From the NCBI GenBank assembly GCA_965247565.1, contig CBDFHF010000003.1, forward strand, positions 2,607,565-2,671,564: a stretch of DNA of 64,000 nucleotides, in the 5' to 3' direction. The translations under genes and the position numbers were made by a program. Below the pieces are notes generated by a model. That model made no database searches. It was not told the DNA's origin and saw only the letters and a program-made list of their open reading frames with translations. Shown here in pieces: positions 36,183 through 45,753 of the stretch (position 1 is the stretch's first letter; the number at the start of each line of letters is the position of its first letter). The DNA comes from CBDFHF01 sp965247565. Its GTDB lineage: Bacteria > Pseudomonadota > Gammaproteobacteria > Methylococcales > Methylomonadaceae.

Positions 36183-36458
36183 AGTAATATATTTATTTGA
36201 TTTGGTGATTGTTAAATTTTTAGAATATTCAGGATTTTTTAAAAAAAATATACAAAAATGTGTGGCGTTTAATAATGATTATATGAATCTAAGGTTAACA
36301 GTCTCAGTAAATTTTCTTGTGGTTGAATTGGTAATTCTGCAACGCAATTACTTAAGTCCGTGCCCTGTAAAAAAACTAGAAAGGCCGCTTTGAAATGAAA
36401 ATTTGAATGTCAATTAAAGGGCTCTATATAATAAAAGGTAATGAAACATAATATTTTA

Positions 36459-37607
36459 TTATAGCTCTTTATTTTTTAGTATATTTTTATAGTTTGACTT
36501 AAGTGCGACGGCGTATTCGTTCCATGATTGCAATTTAATTTCCTTTGCTTCGAATTGACTATCCAAAACTTCTTCAATAGCTCTTTTAATTTCAAGAGTA
36601 TCGCCAGCATTAATTACAATTCCATTACGCCCAGTTTCAATAATATCAGCTGCACCATTATTTCTCGTTGTTACGACTGGCAAGTTAGCGGAAAGCGCTT
36701 CACATACAACAACACTGAAACCATCCTCCAGGGACGGCAATACAAACATATCGAATTTAGACATAAAATCAATCATATCCTTATTATCTATATGATTTAT
36801 ATGTTCAAAGTCAGCATATAGTTTGCGCAAACAAGTCATATAACGGGAATCCGGTCTACCTATAAGTGTTAAGCTATAAATTAGGTCTTGTGAAGTCTGA
36901 TTTAGTAATTTTATTGCTTCTACAAGGTAATATTGACCTTTTCGGGGCATTATTTGACCTACGCATACGATTTTGATTGTTTTTTTTGATGAAGATTCTT
37001 TATCTGTAATTGGATGACTTGTGCTATTTAAGCCTGGATCAACTCCATAAGGTAATGAAATTATTTTTTTTTCTTCAAAACCATTGTCCAAGTAAGAATT
37101 CTTTACAAATTGTGATGCGACAAGAAGATAGTCTATTGCGTCAATTTCCTCAAGCATACGGTTAGTTATTTTTAAATTACTTTGATGATATATCCCCCTT
37201 TTTAGCGCTTCAGATTGAAGAATATTCTGCTGTGTTATTGGATGTGCATTTACAGCCTCACCAATAGTAATTGTATTTTTGTTGTTGCATGAATTAATAA
37301 GTCTTGTGCAATTACCATGCAGCATAAAGTGATTTAATGCTGCAGGCTCAAAGTTTGATTCAATTTTTTTTTGCCATATATCATGATAAATTGGCATCAT
37401 TTGTGCTAATCCATATTCACCAGCAGTATATAAGTGAAAATACATTAGGTATTCTTTTAAATACGCATTTTCTATTTTTTCATTAGGCACGCCAAAGTTG
37501 CTTCCAATTTTATATGAGCAATAGAATTTATTTAAAAAACCTAACTCAACGAGATACTTTAAATATTTTGGATAATGAAATTTTCCACATACAGATATAT
37601 TTATCAT
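36459..37607 (-). CDS. Glycosyltransferase family 4
   Basis: A 382-residue GT-B enzyme. It contains VCVGQIMPRKGQYYLVEAIK, SLTLIGRPDSRYMTCLRKL and the catalytic LPSLEDGFSVVVCEALSANL (ExGFxxxxxE), then TTRNNGAADIIETGRNG. The N-terminal acceptor domain is divergent. Its DNA is notably AT-rich compared with the neighbours. A 276-base AT-rich gap separates it from the coupled GT4 pair, so it may be a separate transfer into the locus. Confidence 0.86.
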   Translation of the reverse strand: MINISVCGKFHYPKYLKYLVELGFLNKFYCSYKIGSNFGVPNEKIENAYLKEYLMYFHLYTAGEYGLAQMMPIYHDIWQKKIESNFEPAALNHFMLHGNCTRLINSCNNKNTITIGEAVNAHPITQQNILQSEALKRGIYHQSNLKITNRMLEEIDAIDYLLVASQFVKNSYLDNGFEEKKIISLPYGVDPGLNSTSHPITDKESSSKKTIKIVCVGQIMPRKGQYYLVEAIKLLNQTSQDLIYSLTLIGRPDSRYMTCLRKLYADFEHINHIDNKDMIDFMSKFDMFVLPSLEDGFSVVVCEALSANLPVVTTRNNGAADIIETGRNGIVINAGDTLEIKRAIEEVLDSQFEAKEIKLQSWNEYAVALKSNYKNILKNKEL

Positions 37608-37797
37608 TATAGCTATCCAAAGAAATTGAAATGTAAAGTTATTTTATTTTTAATAATCCCGCGTGCGGGGTTTTTGGCAGGTATTTATCTTTGGTACATA
37701 GTACTTTGAGGCCATTGCTGCATAACCCCCGCTTTATCCAGTTAAGCAGGAGAGTTGTGATGCTGCTAAATTGACTTTATGTAATTAAAATACTTGT

Positions 37798-38391
37798 TTA
37801 TTTATAAGCTTGTTTGTAAGCAAGATAATCATTGCCAGGCATAGATTCTACACATAAATCAGTATGGACATGTTTACGCATCCTCAATAATTTAGCCGGG
37901 TTTCCAACCACAATTTGCATTTCAGCAATGTTAGTAGCTACTACAGAACCAGCCGCACAGATTGCGCCATAACCTATTTTTTGGCACGAGGGCAATATAA
38001 ACGCACGCGTTGCCAGCCAACAATAATCTTCAATAATAAGGCCATACGTTTTATGCTCCCAATCCGGTGAATCGACATTGTGGCTTACTGTAATAATTTG
38101 AACATCTGAACCTATAAGCACATGACTACCTATTGAAACTTTAGTTCTTAAATCAATACGATCAGTTTGTATGGATGTGTGGTTCCCAACGATAAGGTTT
38201 GCATTTGCATTTTTCGCCAACTTATACGGCATCGTTACACAGCAACCAATTATTGCGCCTTTCTTTCTGGCAAGCCACACAATATAGCTGTATTTCAAAT
38301 ATGAAATATATCGCGGCAGCAACCCCTTTAAATATCGATACTTTGTTCGGCTTTTTATATTTTTTTGATAAGTTGTCTCTTTACTTGGCAT
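37798..38391 (-). CDS. Hexapeptide-repeat acyltransferase
   Basis: A 197-residue LbetaH protein. An N-terminal basic/hydrophobic region precedes repeats such as ANLIVGNHTSIQTDRI, KVSIGSHVLIGSDVQIITVS and IGYGAICAAGSVVATNIAEM. HNVDSPDWEHKTYG contains the expected catalytic His. It is related to the WcaF/maltose O-acetyltransferase group and would acetylate a polymer sugar. It follows the flippase gene by 25 bases and probably shares its transcript. Confidence 0.83.
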   Translation of the reverse strand: MPSKETTYQKNIKSRTKYRYLKGLLPRYISYLKYSYIVWLARKKGAIIGCCVTMPYKLAKNANANLIVGNHTSIQTDRIDLRTKVSIGSHVLIGSDVQIITVSHNVDSPDWEHKTYGLIIEDYCWLATRAFILPSCQKIGYGAICAAGSVVATNIAEMQIVVGNPAKLLRMRKHVHTDLCVESMPGNDYLAYKQAYK

Positions 38392-38416
38392 AGCTTTAAT
38401 TACAGTTAGTTGTGGC

Positions 38417-39853
38417 CTAGATCATAAATTTATGCGTAATTTTTATAGGATTACTTAATACGGCTTTTATATAATTACTCCAATGATCATTTAGAAGCTT
38501 TAATGCACTATTAATGGTGATAAAATGCATAGGTATTTCTGATAGTACAAGCATTATCCCAATCCCATTAATACCTAAAAAAGGGGCCGCTAAGGTGCTT
38601 GATATAAGCCCGGTTGCCGCTGACAAGATAAAGGCAAAACTTATTTTGTTATGTTGGTTTGTGGCCATTAGCACTACCCAACTTGTTTGCCAACATACAT
38701 TAAGGAATGTTACGGCTAGCAACAACAATAATAAAGTATGATTGGGCAAAAAGGAATGGTGTGTCCATATTCCAACAACCCATTCACCAATAAAGCCAAT
38801 CGTAGTGACGGAAGCAAGGGCAATCCAAAAAGTAATGGATGAGCTTTTTCTGTGGAGTTGGATAATCAAATCCATATTGCCAACGCCGTAGGCTGCTGAT
38901 ATTTCTGGCCAGATGGCTTGGTTAATCATAGTGATAATTTGCACCAAGAGACGTGTTAATGTGCGGTAGGCAGAAAAGATAACAACGGCTGATGAGCCTA
39001 ATGTTATACCGATAATAATTACCATACTTTGCAGGCTTAATGCTAAACCCAGCGGGAATGCCATAAAAGCGATCGCAGGCTTTATAAGTTCACGTATTTT
39101 TTTTCTTGATGAAAATTTAAACCCAAGGTTTAACCACCGTGCCTGCCGTCGTAACACTAGCCACATGATTAGTAAGCCAAGCAGTCTAATAGCGAGTATT
39201 GACAATGCGACAATTACCACGCTATTACCCAATACTACGGCAGCCATTGAGGCTAGCCATTCGACTAAACGAATGGTGTTGGCCATTACAGTACCATAAG
39301 CGTATCGACCGATAGCGCGAAATGCGGCACTTAATACCCCATTTTGCAAACCAAACAAAACCGTCAGCATTAATACAATGAGTAACTGTTGAGTGTGTAG
39401 AGTGCTAATATAACTGATTGAAAAAAAACTATTTACAGAGGTTTTGTATATTAACAGGGTAAGTACACATCCAACTATCAACGAGACCGTGCAAATAAAC
39501 ACCCAAATGCTTTGATAGACTTCTAGCGCACCTTGCTTATCATCTTTAGCGACGCGCATGGTCATGTCGTTTGCTGCGACGGATGCAAAGCCTATGTCAC
39601 TCATGGTGAGGTATGCAGGGATTGCACTCAAAATTATCCATTCACCATAAAGCTCTATACCCCAATAATACAGAAATAGCGGCACACTCACTAACTGAAT
39701 AACGACTGTGATTAATTGCCCGTAAGCATTGGCACCAAGATTCCTTAGCAGTTTGGCTTTGAGGGTTGATGTATTCATTTTAATTGTTGGAGTATTTATT
39801 TGTTGCTTGATATAGCTACAAAATCGTTTGCGTAATTCAGCATTACCATCCAT
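38417..39853 (-). CDS. Oligosaccharide flippase, Wzx-like
   Basis: A 478-residue multi-spanning membrane protein of the polysaccharide transporter family (GANAYGQLITVVIQLVSVPL, FLYYWGIELYGEWIILSAIP, MSDIGFASVAANDMTMRVAK near the N-terminus), with about 12-14 hydrophobic segments. Family members usually begin close to the ATG at 39778 (MNTSTLKAKL), so the first 25 residues may not be translated; neither start has a strong ribosome site. It would flip the lipid-linked repeat unit in the EPS locus. Confidence 0.87.
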   Translation of the reverse strand: MDGNAELRKRFCSYIKQQINTPTIKMNTSTLKAKLLRNLGANAYGQLITVVIQLVSVPLFLYYWGIELYGEWIILSAIPAYLTMSDIGFASVAANDMTMRVAKDDKQGALEVYQSIWVFICTVSLIVGCVLTLLIYKTSVNSFFSISYISTLHTQQLLIVLMLTVLFGLQNGVLSAAFRAIGRYAYGTVMANTIRLVEWLASMAAVVLGNSVVIVALSILAIRLLGLLIMWLVLRRQARWLNLGFKFSSRKKIRELIKPAIAFMAFPLGLALSLQSMVIIIGITLGSSAVVIFSAYRTLTRLLVQIITMINQAIWPEISAAYGVGNMDLIIQLHRKSSSITFWIALASVTTIGFIGEWVVGIWTHHSFLPNHTLLLLLLAVTFLNVCWQTSWVVLMATNQHNKISFAFILSAATGLISSTLAAPFLGINGIGIMLVLSEIPMHFITINSALKLLNDHWSNYIKAVLSNPIKITHKFMI

Positions 39854-39944
39854 TGCATCCCGAATCCAGCCAACCCTTACTTTGTACTAGTGGTGTACTC
39901 GTTCAAAGACTATTAAGATCAATGGAGGTGGCAAAAGGAACTGA

Positions 39945-40829
39945 CTAAGGGCCCCACACCCGCACCCAATCGACTTGCATTGGAAAGTTCCCAGACCCTA
40001 AAATAACTGGAAAATGATGATCATTACCTGCCCCAATAGCAGGATAATCAGACACCAACACTGTTCGTACTAGTGTGTCGTTGACATAGGTTTCAATTCT
40101 ATCCCCTGGTATCCACAATATTCCAAATGTATTAAATTGTCTAAAATTAATAGATTTTCCTAGGTCAATCACTTTTCCTGTCTTTGCGCATACATAACAC
40201 TTTGGCATGATAACACGTGTATTTTTACCCTTATCGTTAATCCAATAAATAATGCTCTGATTATACGCTGTAGGAGGATGCCAATCAGGATTCCATTCCA
40301 GAAAATCTATCTCTAAATATTTGTACCGACTTTTTTTCTTTATATTAAAAGTTCCAAAAAGATGCTCAGCAGACATTGTCCAGAATGCAGGAAATCCCGA
40401 ATCTTTAGGTATTTTATAGTAATTAGCTGGATCAAAGGCTATTGAGGCCTCAAAGTACGCTGGACCACTATTAGCAAAGCCCACCCATCCCCCCTTTTTG
40501 GCAGTAGCACTTACAATATCGAATTGTGCTTTATTCACAGGGTTTTTAATAGTGAGTACGCCGTCTTTTAGCGATAATGAACCTACCCCTGTGGTAGGCC
40601 ACCCAAATGGCCTTTTTAAATAAAAATTAAATCCGTCTTTATGGGTGTTTTTTAAATCAACTGCGTGTAAATCATTAAATTCTTCTTGAAAGACAATGTT
40701 TGATAAGTTGGCAATCCTTGCTCCCAGTGGATGCGCCGTCTCTGCGTTTACTTGTGCACCTGAAAGCGCACAAATAATCATACATAATTTAGTCACGTAG
40801 TTTATATTCAACATTTGCTTCATATCCAA
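39945..40829 (-). CDS. Secreted glycoside hydrolase family 16-like protein
   Basis: A 294-residue exported protein: signal peptide at 1-30 (MIICALSGAQVNAE), then a beta-jelly-roll. The GH16 catalytic pattern ExDxxE is present as EIDFLE near residue 173, with the two Glu residues expected to be nucleophile and acid/base. Nearby aromatic residues and the C-terminal MQVDWVRVWGP are characteristic ends of GH16 domains. GH16 enzymes cleave beta-glucans or galactans. In an EPS locus it may trim or release the polymer. It lies between the flippase and polymerase genes on the same strand. Confidence 0.8.
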   Translation of the reverse strand: MDMKQMLNINYVTKLCMIICALSGAQVNAETAHPLGARIANLSNIVFQEEFNDLHAVDLKNTHKDGFNFYLKRPFGWPTTGVGSLSLKDGVLTIKNPVNKAQFDIVSATAKKGGWVGFANSGPAYFEASIAFDPANYYKIPKDSGFPAFWTMSAEHLFGTFNIKKKSRYKYLEIDFLEWNPDWHPPTAYNQSIIYWINDKGKNTRVIMPKCYVCAKTGKVIDLGKSINFRQFNTFGILWIPGDRIETYVNDTLVRTVLVSDYPAIGAGNDHHFPVILGSGNFPMQVDWVRVWGP

Positions 40830-41163
40830 ATTATTTACGTACAGAAACCATTAAAAAGCCATTGACAAATAATTAAAAGCACTGCTTGAATTGCTTTAAC
40901 TTGTCAATTCCTCCGCTAAAAAATTGTTTAATTATGCATAAATTGGCCAGTCACTTGCATTAACATCACATGCATAAACGTCTACCGATCATATCAATAC
41001 ATCACCAGAAGCCCCGCTAATCCTGTCAATTTATTGCTAATCGAAAATTTTTGGCAAAACTGGACAGTTAAAAATCACAATCAAAATACCATACTGACAC
41101 AAATCTACCTGACCAACTCAGCGAGGCTACTTGCTAATAGTGTAGTATTTTCGTTTCCATTCT
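40830..41163. other. AT-rich intergenic region
   Basis: No gene or clear signal between the polymerase/ligase and hydrolase genes. Promoter elements for the GH16 gene could lie here, but nothing decisive is visible. Confidence 0.5.
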
Positions 41164-42384
41164 TCAGGCACTTTTTAGCTTCTTGGGGATATGCCGATGT
41201 GATATTTCGATCATCAACACCAATAATAAAAGCATGCCAGTCATATTAATATTAAATGTCCTAGGAAAAGTCATTATTGTTACTGCATAACTAATTAGGT
41301 ACCCAACGTTATTCCAACGATTTTCTTTTATTGCAGATCGTATAGACGTGTAAAAAAGATAAACCATACCCATGAAGGCGAAAATTCCACTTTCAGCCAA
41401 GGTTAATAAAAAACCATTGTGAACAAAAGAATAATCTCCAAATCCTTTTCCAAAAGCTGGTGACTTAAGAAACCCCTTCCATGCTATCTCATAACCTTCT
41501 GTTCGACCTGTTAATCCTGAATTGAGACCACGATATTTGTCGTTGCTACGCATGACATCGTTTATTAGATAATCCGTCATTTTTTCTAGCAAGCTTACTT
41601 CGGAAACAATGTTCCATATTATAAGCATGATGAAACCCAAAAACAGCAACGTTACTAAACGTAAGATGTTCATTTTGGATAGTGGATAAAACCAGCCACT
41701 GGCAAAGAATAGAGCAGGTAAGAATGCTATTATGGATCCCCTGGATTGAACAGATATCATAAAATAAAGGGATAAAGCTAGTGCCACAAATCGTATTAAA
41801 GCACTTTTCCATGCCAACGCGCACCATGCAAGCCCCAGTGACATCATTCCCCACCAATTAGGCTGTATGCCAAGAGGTTGCCAGCGTCCCCAGGTATATG
41901 CATTGGCATGACGTTGTGTTAAAGCAATATGAATAAATATTGGGAATAGAAAAAAAGTTAGTTGCCGCATCACACGATAAGGAATTTCATGCTCTGGACG
42001 GCTTCCAAATAGTGACGCCAGAAAGAAGGCAAAAAATATATTCAACAACAATATAATTTTTCGAAAAAAATCTGTATTTGTGTCGATGCCAAAAATATAT
42101 GAAAAGAGCAACGGGACAAGATATAGAAGTGCAATTCTATAAGTTTTTAGTGCAATATTGATACTTGCCAAACCACTAGCAAGGCAGTATATGGCGGGGA
42201 CAATAAGCGCTAAAAAACTAAACTCATTTGCGATTTCTGACCGATAGTGTATGAAAGAAAAAAAAGTTCCTGCAAGACAGAAAGATATTAAAAAGACTGC
42301 GCGTGATAAGCTTTTTTGATAATTTGCTGAATTACCAGTACTATTTTCATCACTTTTGTAAGTTATAGCCATATTCTTTATCAT
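41164..42384 (-). CDS. O-antigen ligase/polymerase (Wzy-like)
   Basis: A 406-residue membrane protein with about ten hydrophobic segments. The large loop (SNDKYRGLNSGLTGRTEGYE, then AWKGFLKSPAFGKGFGDYSF and VHNGFLLTLAESGIFAF) is the PF04932 signature: arginine-rich loop plus an H-N-x-(F/Y)-L motif. Either a Wzy-type repeat-unit polymerase or a ligase; in an EPS locus with a flippase, polymerase is more likely. Confidence 0.84.
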   Translation of the reverse strand: MIKNMAITYKSDENSTGNSANYQKSLSRAVFLISFCLAGTFFSFIHYRSEIANEFSFLALIVPAIYCLASGLASINIALKTYRIALLYLVPLLFSYIFGIDTNTDFFRKIILLLNIFFAFFLASLFGSRPEHEIPYRVMRQLTFFLFPIFIHIALTQRHANAYTWGRWQPLGIQPNWWGMMSLGLAWCALAWKSALIRFVALALSLYFMISVQSRGSIIAFLPALFFASGWFYPLSKMNILRLVTLLFLGFIMLIIWNIVSEVSLLEKMTDYLINDVMRSNDKYRGLNSGLTGRTEGYEIAWKGFLKSPAFGKGFGDYSFVHNGFLLTLAESGIFAFMGMVYLFYTSIRSAIKENRWNNVGYLISYAVTIMTFPRTFNINMTGMLLLLVLMIEISHRHIPKKLKSA

Positions 42385-42479
42385 TCTTGAAATCTTTTCA
42401 AAACATTCATTAGGTCAATATTTTTATATTGAAAAACATTATCTTTAGTAGCCAATCGTTTCATGTACTAATCGCCTCA

Positions 42480-42716
42480 TTAGTTTTCGAACTTGCGCCT
42501 ATATGTACTTTTCCTCATATAAGGTATCGGGAAATCGAGACAAGCTTTTTTCTCCAGTTCTATTTTTTGCTGGATAGACAGTATGACCGAAAGAATGAGG
42601 GTTTCCATATCAAGTTTGCTTTTAACTGGATGGCTACCTACTTCAGCCTTAGCATGATTCCAAACCTGTTCATCTGGATTAATCCTAAGTGGCTCACCTG
42701 CCGACAGATGGAGCAT
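42480..42716 (-). pseudogene. IS630-family transposase C-terminal remnant
   Basis: Seventy-eight residues including EPLRINPDEQVWNHAKAEVG and SHPVKSKLDMETLILSVI. This is the end of an IS630 DDE domain (usually PELNPDEQVWNHAK), with the catalytic Asp residues lost. It lies upstream of the polymerase gene and marks an old insertion. Confidence 0.75.
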
Positions 42717-42975
42717 TTCGACAAAATTACCGCACGTTCTTTTTGTAGGTGGGCAGTCTGACTTTCCGAGAAGTAAAATACGTTTTGGGAGATTGCGCTT
42801 TATGCAAGCTTGGCTTCGTAGGTTAATTATATTGCCAGAACCGGATTGTTAAATCCACAAGGGATTGACGCAAGTCCCAAAAAAACTAATTTATGATTAC
42901 GCATGGTCGATCAAGGTACTCCCCATTGTTAAGACCAAAATCTCAAGAAATTAAGATAACGGCTGGTTGATAAAG

Positions 42976-43600
42976 CTATGTCATTCGTTGCCTATCCTGC
43001 CCTCCCGCAAAATACACGGAAGCAGGAGTCCTATAGCCCAAGGACTGGTGCAGGCGACGGTGGATGTAGAACTGAAGGTAGTCTCGCAAACCTGTTCTTG
43101 TCTCTTGTACCGTCTGTATATCCTGCAAATAAACATGTTCATATCTGACTGTCCGCCACAGCCGTTCAATAATGATATTCCCCAATGCCCGCCCACGCCC
43201 ATCTATGCTGACACGGATACCCTTGCCCAGCAGCGGCCCGGTGAAACGGGGTGTCGTTAACTGTGTGCCTTGGCTAGTGTTGAAAATTTCACATTAACCA
43301 CCACCCAATAACTCACCGACCGCTTCAATGCAAAAATTCGCTTCCAGTGTGGTGCTGATCGCCCAGCCCAACACATAACGGCTGTACCAGTCTATCACTG
43401 CTATCAGGTACATAAAACCGTGTGTCAAGCGGATGTAGGTGATGTCAGTACTCCACACTTGGTCACAGCGGCCAATCACCAGACCCCGCAGCAGGTAAGG
43501 AAGCGGGCATATTCTGGTTTCGGTTTTCTGGTGTCTGGTCTCCAGCCCCATCGTGCGTAAACTGACATGTAACCACACCGCCAACCCGTAAGGCGGCTTG
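42976..43600 (-). pseudogene. IS3-family transposase OrfB with an in-frame stop, 5'-truncated
   Basis: The right part reads MGLETRHQKTETRICPLPYL, then VWSTDITYIRLTHGFMYLIA and DWYSRYVLGWAIS, the first catalytic Asp regions. A TAA stop (43294-43296) breaks the frame after GELLGGG. The same frame resumes as EIFNTSQGTQLTTPRFTGPL, SIDGRGRALGNIIIERLWR and YEHVYLQDIQ to the end at 42976. The N-terminus beyond about 43600 is not present. Single-base substitution inactivation plus truncation. Confidence 0.82.
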
Positions 43601-43881
43601 ATTAAGCCGAGAGTTAAGCTTGCCTAAAATAAGGGGTTAATCAACGCCGAACAGGTATTATTAATCTCATACCAGCTATTTTCAGCTAAAGCTATTTCAA
43701 ACGCGACGCTTCCTGCTTTCTCTCGCGGTGACGACTTTAAAACTGTTACCTAAGCCCCAAAAATCCAAAAAGATATTTTCTTATAGATAGCCAACATCTC
43801 GGCTAAGGTCGGGCTTGTCCAACAAACGGCTCAGATTGCCGTTCGCTTCGCGAAGACAATCTAACCTTACTCGTTATGCAC
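43601..43881. other. Intergenic region with an attC-like hairpin (about 43817-43879)
   Basis: No gene. The right part includes GTCCAAC (43817-43823), a CAGATTG / CAATCT pair, a TTCGCGAA centre and ACAATCTAACCTTACTCGTT (43856-43875), which nearly equals the arm of the palindrome at 18948-19011. It overlaps the region just downstream of the phosphomannomutase stop and could also serve as its terminator. Confidence 0.45.
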
Positions 43882-45639
43882 TTACGATACAGATTCACCA
43901 ACCATTTCAATTCCCTTAGCCTCAAGTACTAAGCAATGTAAAACCCCACCAGGTTCACCAACAGCTAGTTCTGCAATGGTGTCAGCTCTCACCTGAGAAT
44001 CCGCAACCGCGTAGATGCGCAGCTCATCAGCGTTGCCTGATGGGCGTAGATGGGCAACATCGTCATTATTAAAATAAATTCGTATCCCATCGACGTAATT
44101 GATACGCTCAATCGCTCCAAATTCAAGTTCAGTGCTAAAAAAGCGGGACAATTCCTGACGAATCGCCACTAAAGCTTTTTGTTGCGCATAATCAGCCGCT
44201 AGTTGTTGGTCATTTTCATCCAACAGAGTAACACTCTCGTCTTTAAAAATCACTGTGTGGATGGTTTCCGTTACTGGCGAAAAGTGTTTGATCATTGCCA
44301 TTCCCAAAGTTCTAGGTATATGCTTGATAAGTGCGGCGCGGCTATAGCGATTGGGTAAACGTGCAAAAATGTCGGTTAATGGTGAGCCATCGCGGTTAGC
44401 AATAAACAAAACTGCCAAGATAGGTAATACAGCATCTCTTGTAGGCAGTGCGGTTAAGGTTCGCCCACGCCAGTTAATATTGGACCCGGTCAAAAAGCCG
44501 CCATTCGCTTCCCAGCCGCAAACCACCTTTTTTCCTTTAGCTAATGCTTTTTGCATGCCGGCGATGACGAAAGGCGAGCCTATGCGTGTTTTAGGTTCAA
44601 GAATGCTTTGAAGTGTGCTGCGATCAATGCCATCATTGGCGCTGATAGGCACGACGACAGCGTCGGCACCTAATAGCTCTGCTGTCAGCATGCCTACTAG
44701 ATCGCCACCGAAAAATCGAACTTTACCCGCATAAACGCCTAAAATTAAAGGACGGTCACTGTCGCCATCTGTGGAAATTACAGCATCAAAGTTCCCGTGC
44801 TGGGCTGAGGCTGTATCGTATAAGTTTTGGATGATGGACAGTTGTTCGTCATCCATGTTTTCGGTATCGATAGGTATAAACGTGTTACTTCGGCCGGTCA
44901 CTACAGCTTCGGCGCCTAATGATCGGACAATTTCGACCAGTAAATCGCGTCCCACTGCGGAATGCTGGTAGATTAAAACTTTCATGCCTTTTAGGGCGTC
45001 TGTTTGGAAAAAGTCAACATACCTTTCCAAATAAGCTGTTGAAGCCGAGTTATGTTCAATAGACAACACTCCAGAGCCTGATTTTAGAAGCCCCTCTTCG
45101 TTAAAGAGTGAATCGCTAAATTCTTGTTCATAAAACCGTTCCCTAACTTCTTTTACTTTTTCATTGATGGGTTGTTCATGGATTTTGAGCAATTCGCCTT
45201 GCGATGTGTTGGTTTTATATCCGTTGCGGTCGAACGGGATATGGCTGCCGGTGACCATAATACTCCCTTTTCCTCGAGCTAAAGCAAAGCAGGTTAGGGC
45301 GGGAGTGGGGATTTGGCCTAAATTCACCGGGGTCATGCCAGAATATCGGATGGCCTGCTCGATGGCTTGCGCTAACTCCCCGCGACCTTTGTGTTCAGCA
45401 ACAAAAGAGCTGGAGCTGGGACGCAAATCTCGGGCGTAAAAGAAATCATCTCCTTTGGTGATACCCCCTTCAGCTTTGGGTAATGACTGTAAAAATTCTA
45501 ATTCGGCAACTGCATTAATAAATACTTCTAGTTGAGTTAAATCTTCAACCAATCCTCTACGACCACTAGTTCCAAATTGTAGTTCTTGAGGGTGATAGTT
45601 AAGGTTTTGTCGAAGTGTTTTAGCTTGAGATACAGTCAT
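43882..45639 (-). CDS. Phosphomannomutase/phosphoglucomutase family protein
   Basis: A 585-residue alpha-D-phosphohexomutase. The phosphoserine loop is TGSHIPFDRNG (Ser132), the metal loop is TDGDSDRP, and the sugar loop is WEANGGF, an unusual form of the GExSGH pattern. A C-terminal phosphate-binding domain includes HLRPSGNADELRIYA. It interconverts hexose-6- and hexose-1-phosphates. With gmd and fcl next door it would supply mannose-1-phosphate for GDP-mannose, although no GDP-mannose pyrophosphorylase is in the window. It is longer than typical ManB (about 450-480). Confidence 0.88.
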   Translation of the reverse strand: MTVSQAKTLRQNLNYHPQELQFGTSGRRGLVEDLTQLEVFINAVAELEFLQSLPKAEGGITKGDDFFYARDLRPSSSSFVAEHKGRGELAQAIEQAIRYSGMTPVNLGQIPTPALTCFALARGKGSIMVTGSHIPFDRNGYKTNTSQGELLKIHEQPINEKVKEVRERFYEQEFSDSLFNEEGLLKSGSGVLSIEHNSASTAYLERYVDFFQTDALKGMKVLIYQHSAVGRDLLVEIVRSLGAEAVVTGRSNTFIPIDTENMDDEQLSIIQNLYDTASAQHGNFDAVISTDGDSDRPLILGVYAGKVRFFGGDLVGMLTAELLGADAVVVPISANDGIDRSTLQSILEPKTRIGSPFVIAGMQKALAKGKKVVCGWEANGGFLTGSNINWRGRTLTALPTRDAVLPILAVLFIANRDGSPLTDIFARLPNRYSRAALIKHIPRTLGMAMIKHFSPVTETIHTVIFKDESVTLLDENDQQLAADYAQQKALVAIRQELSRFFSTELEFGAIERINYVDGIRIYFNNDDVAHLRPSGNADELRIYAVADSQVRADTIAELAVGEPGGVLHCLVLEAKGIEMVGESVS

Positions 45640-45753
45640 TACTAGTGGTTTTTATTGTCTTAACGTTTTAACAGCCGTAAATAAATGATTTATTTGATCT
45701 TCAACGATTCTGTTACTGAAAGGCCAATAGGCTGTTTTGGGTTTGTCAATTTT

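Noticed and set aside
37650..37676. Hairpin CCCGCGTGCGGG followed by GTTTTT as a terminator
   Set aside because: It is oriented for the plus strand where no gene ends; the minus-strand side lacks a U-run. Left out of the features.
41546..41857. 103-residue minus-strand frame inside the polymerase gene
   Set aside because: Out-of-frame shadow of the Wzy-like gene, without motif or ribosome site.
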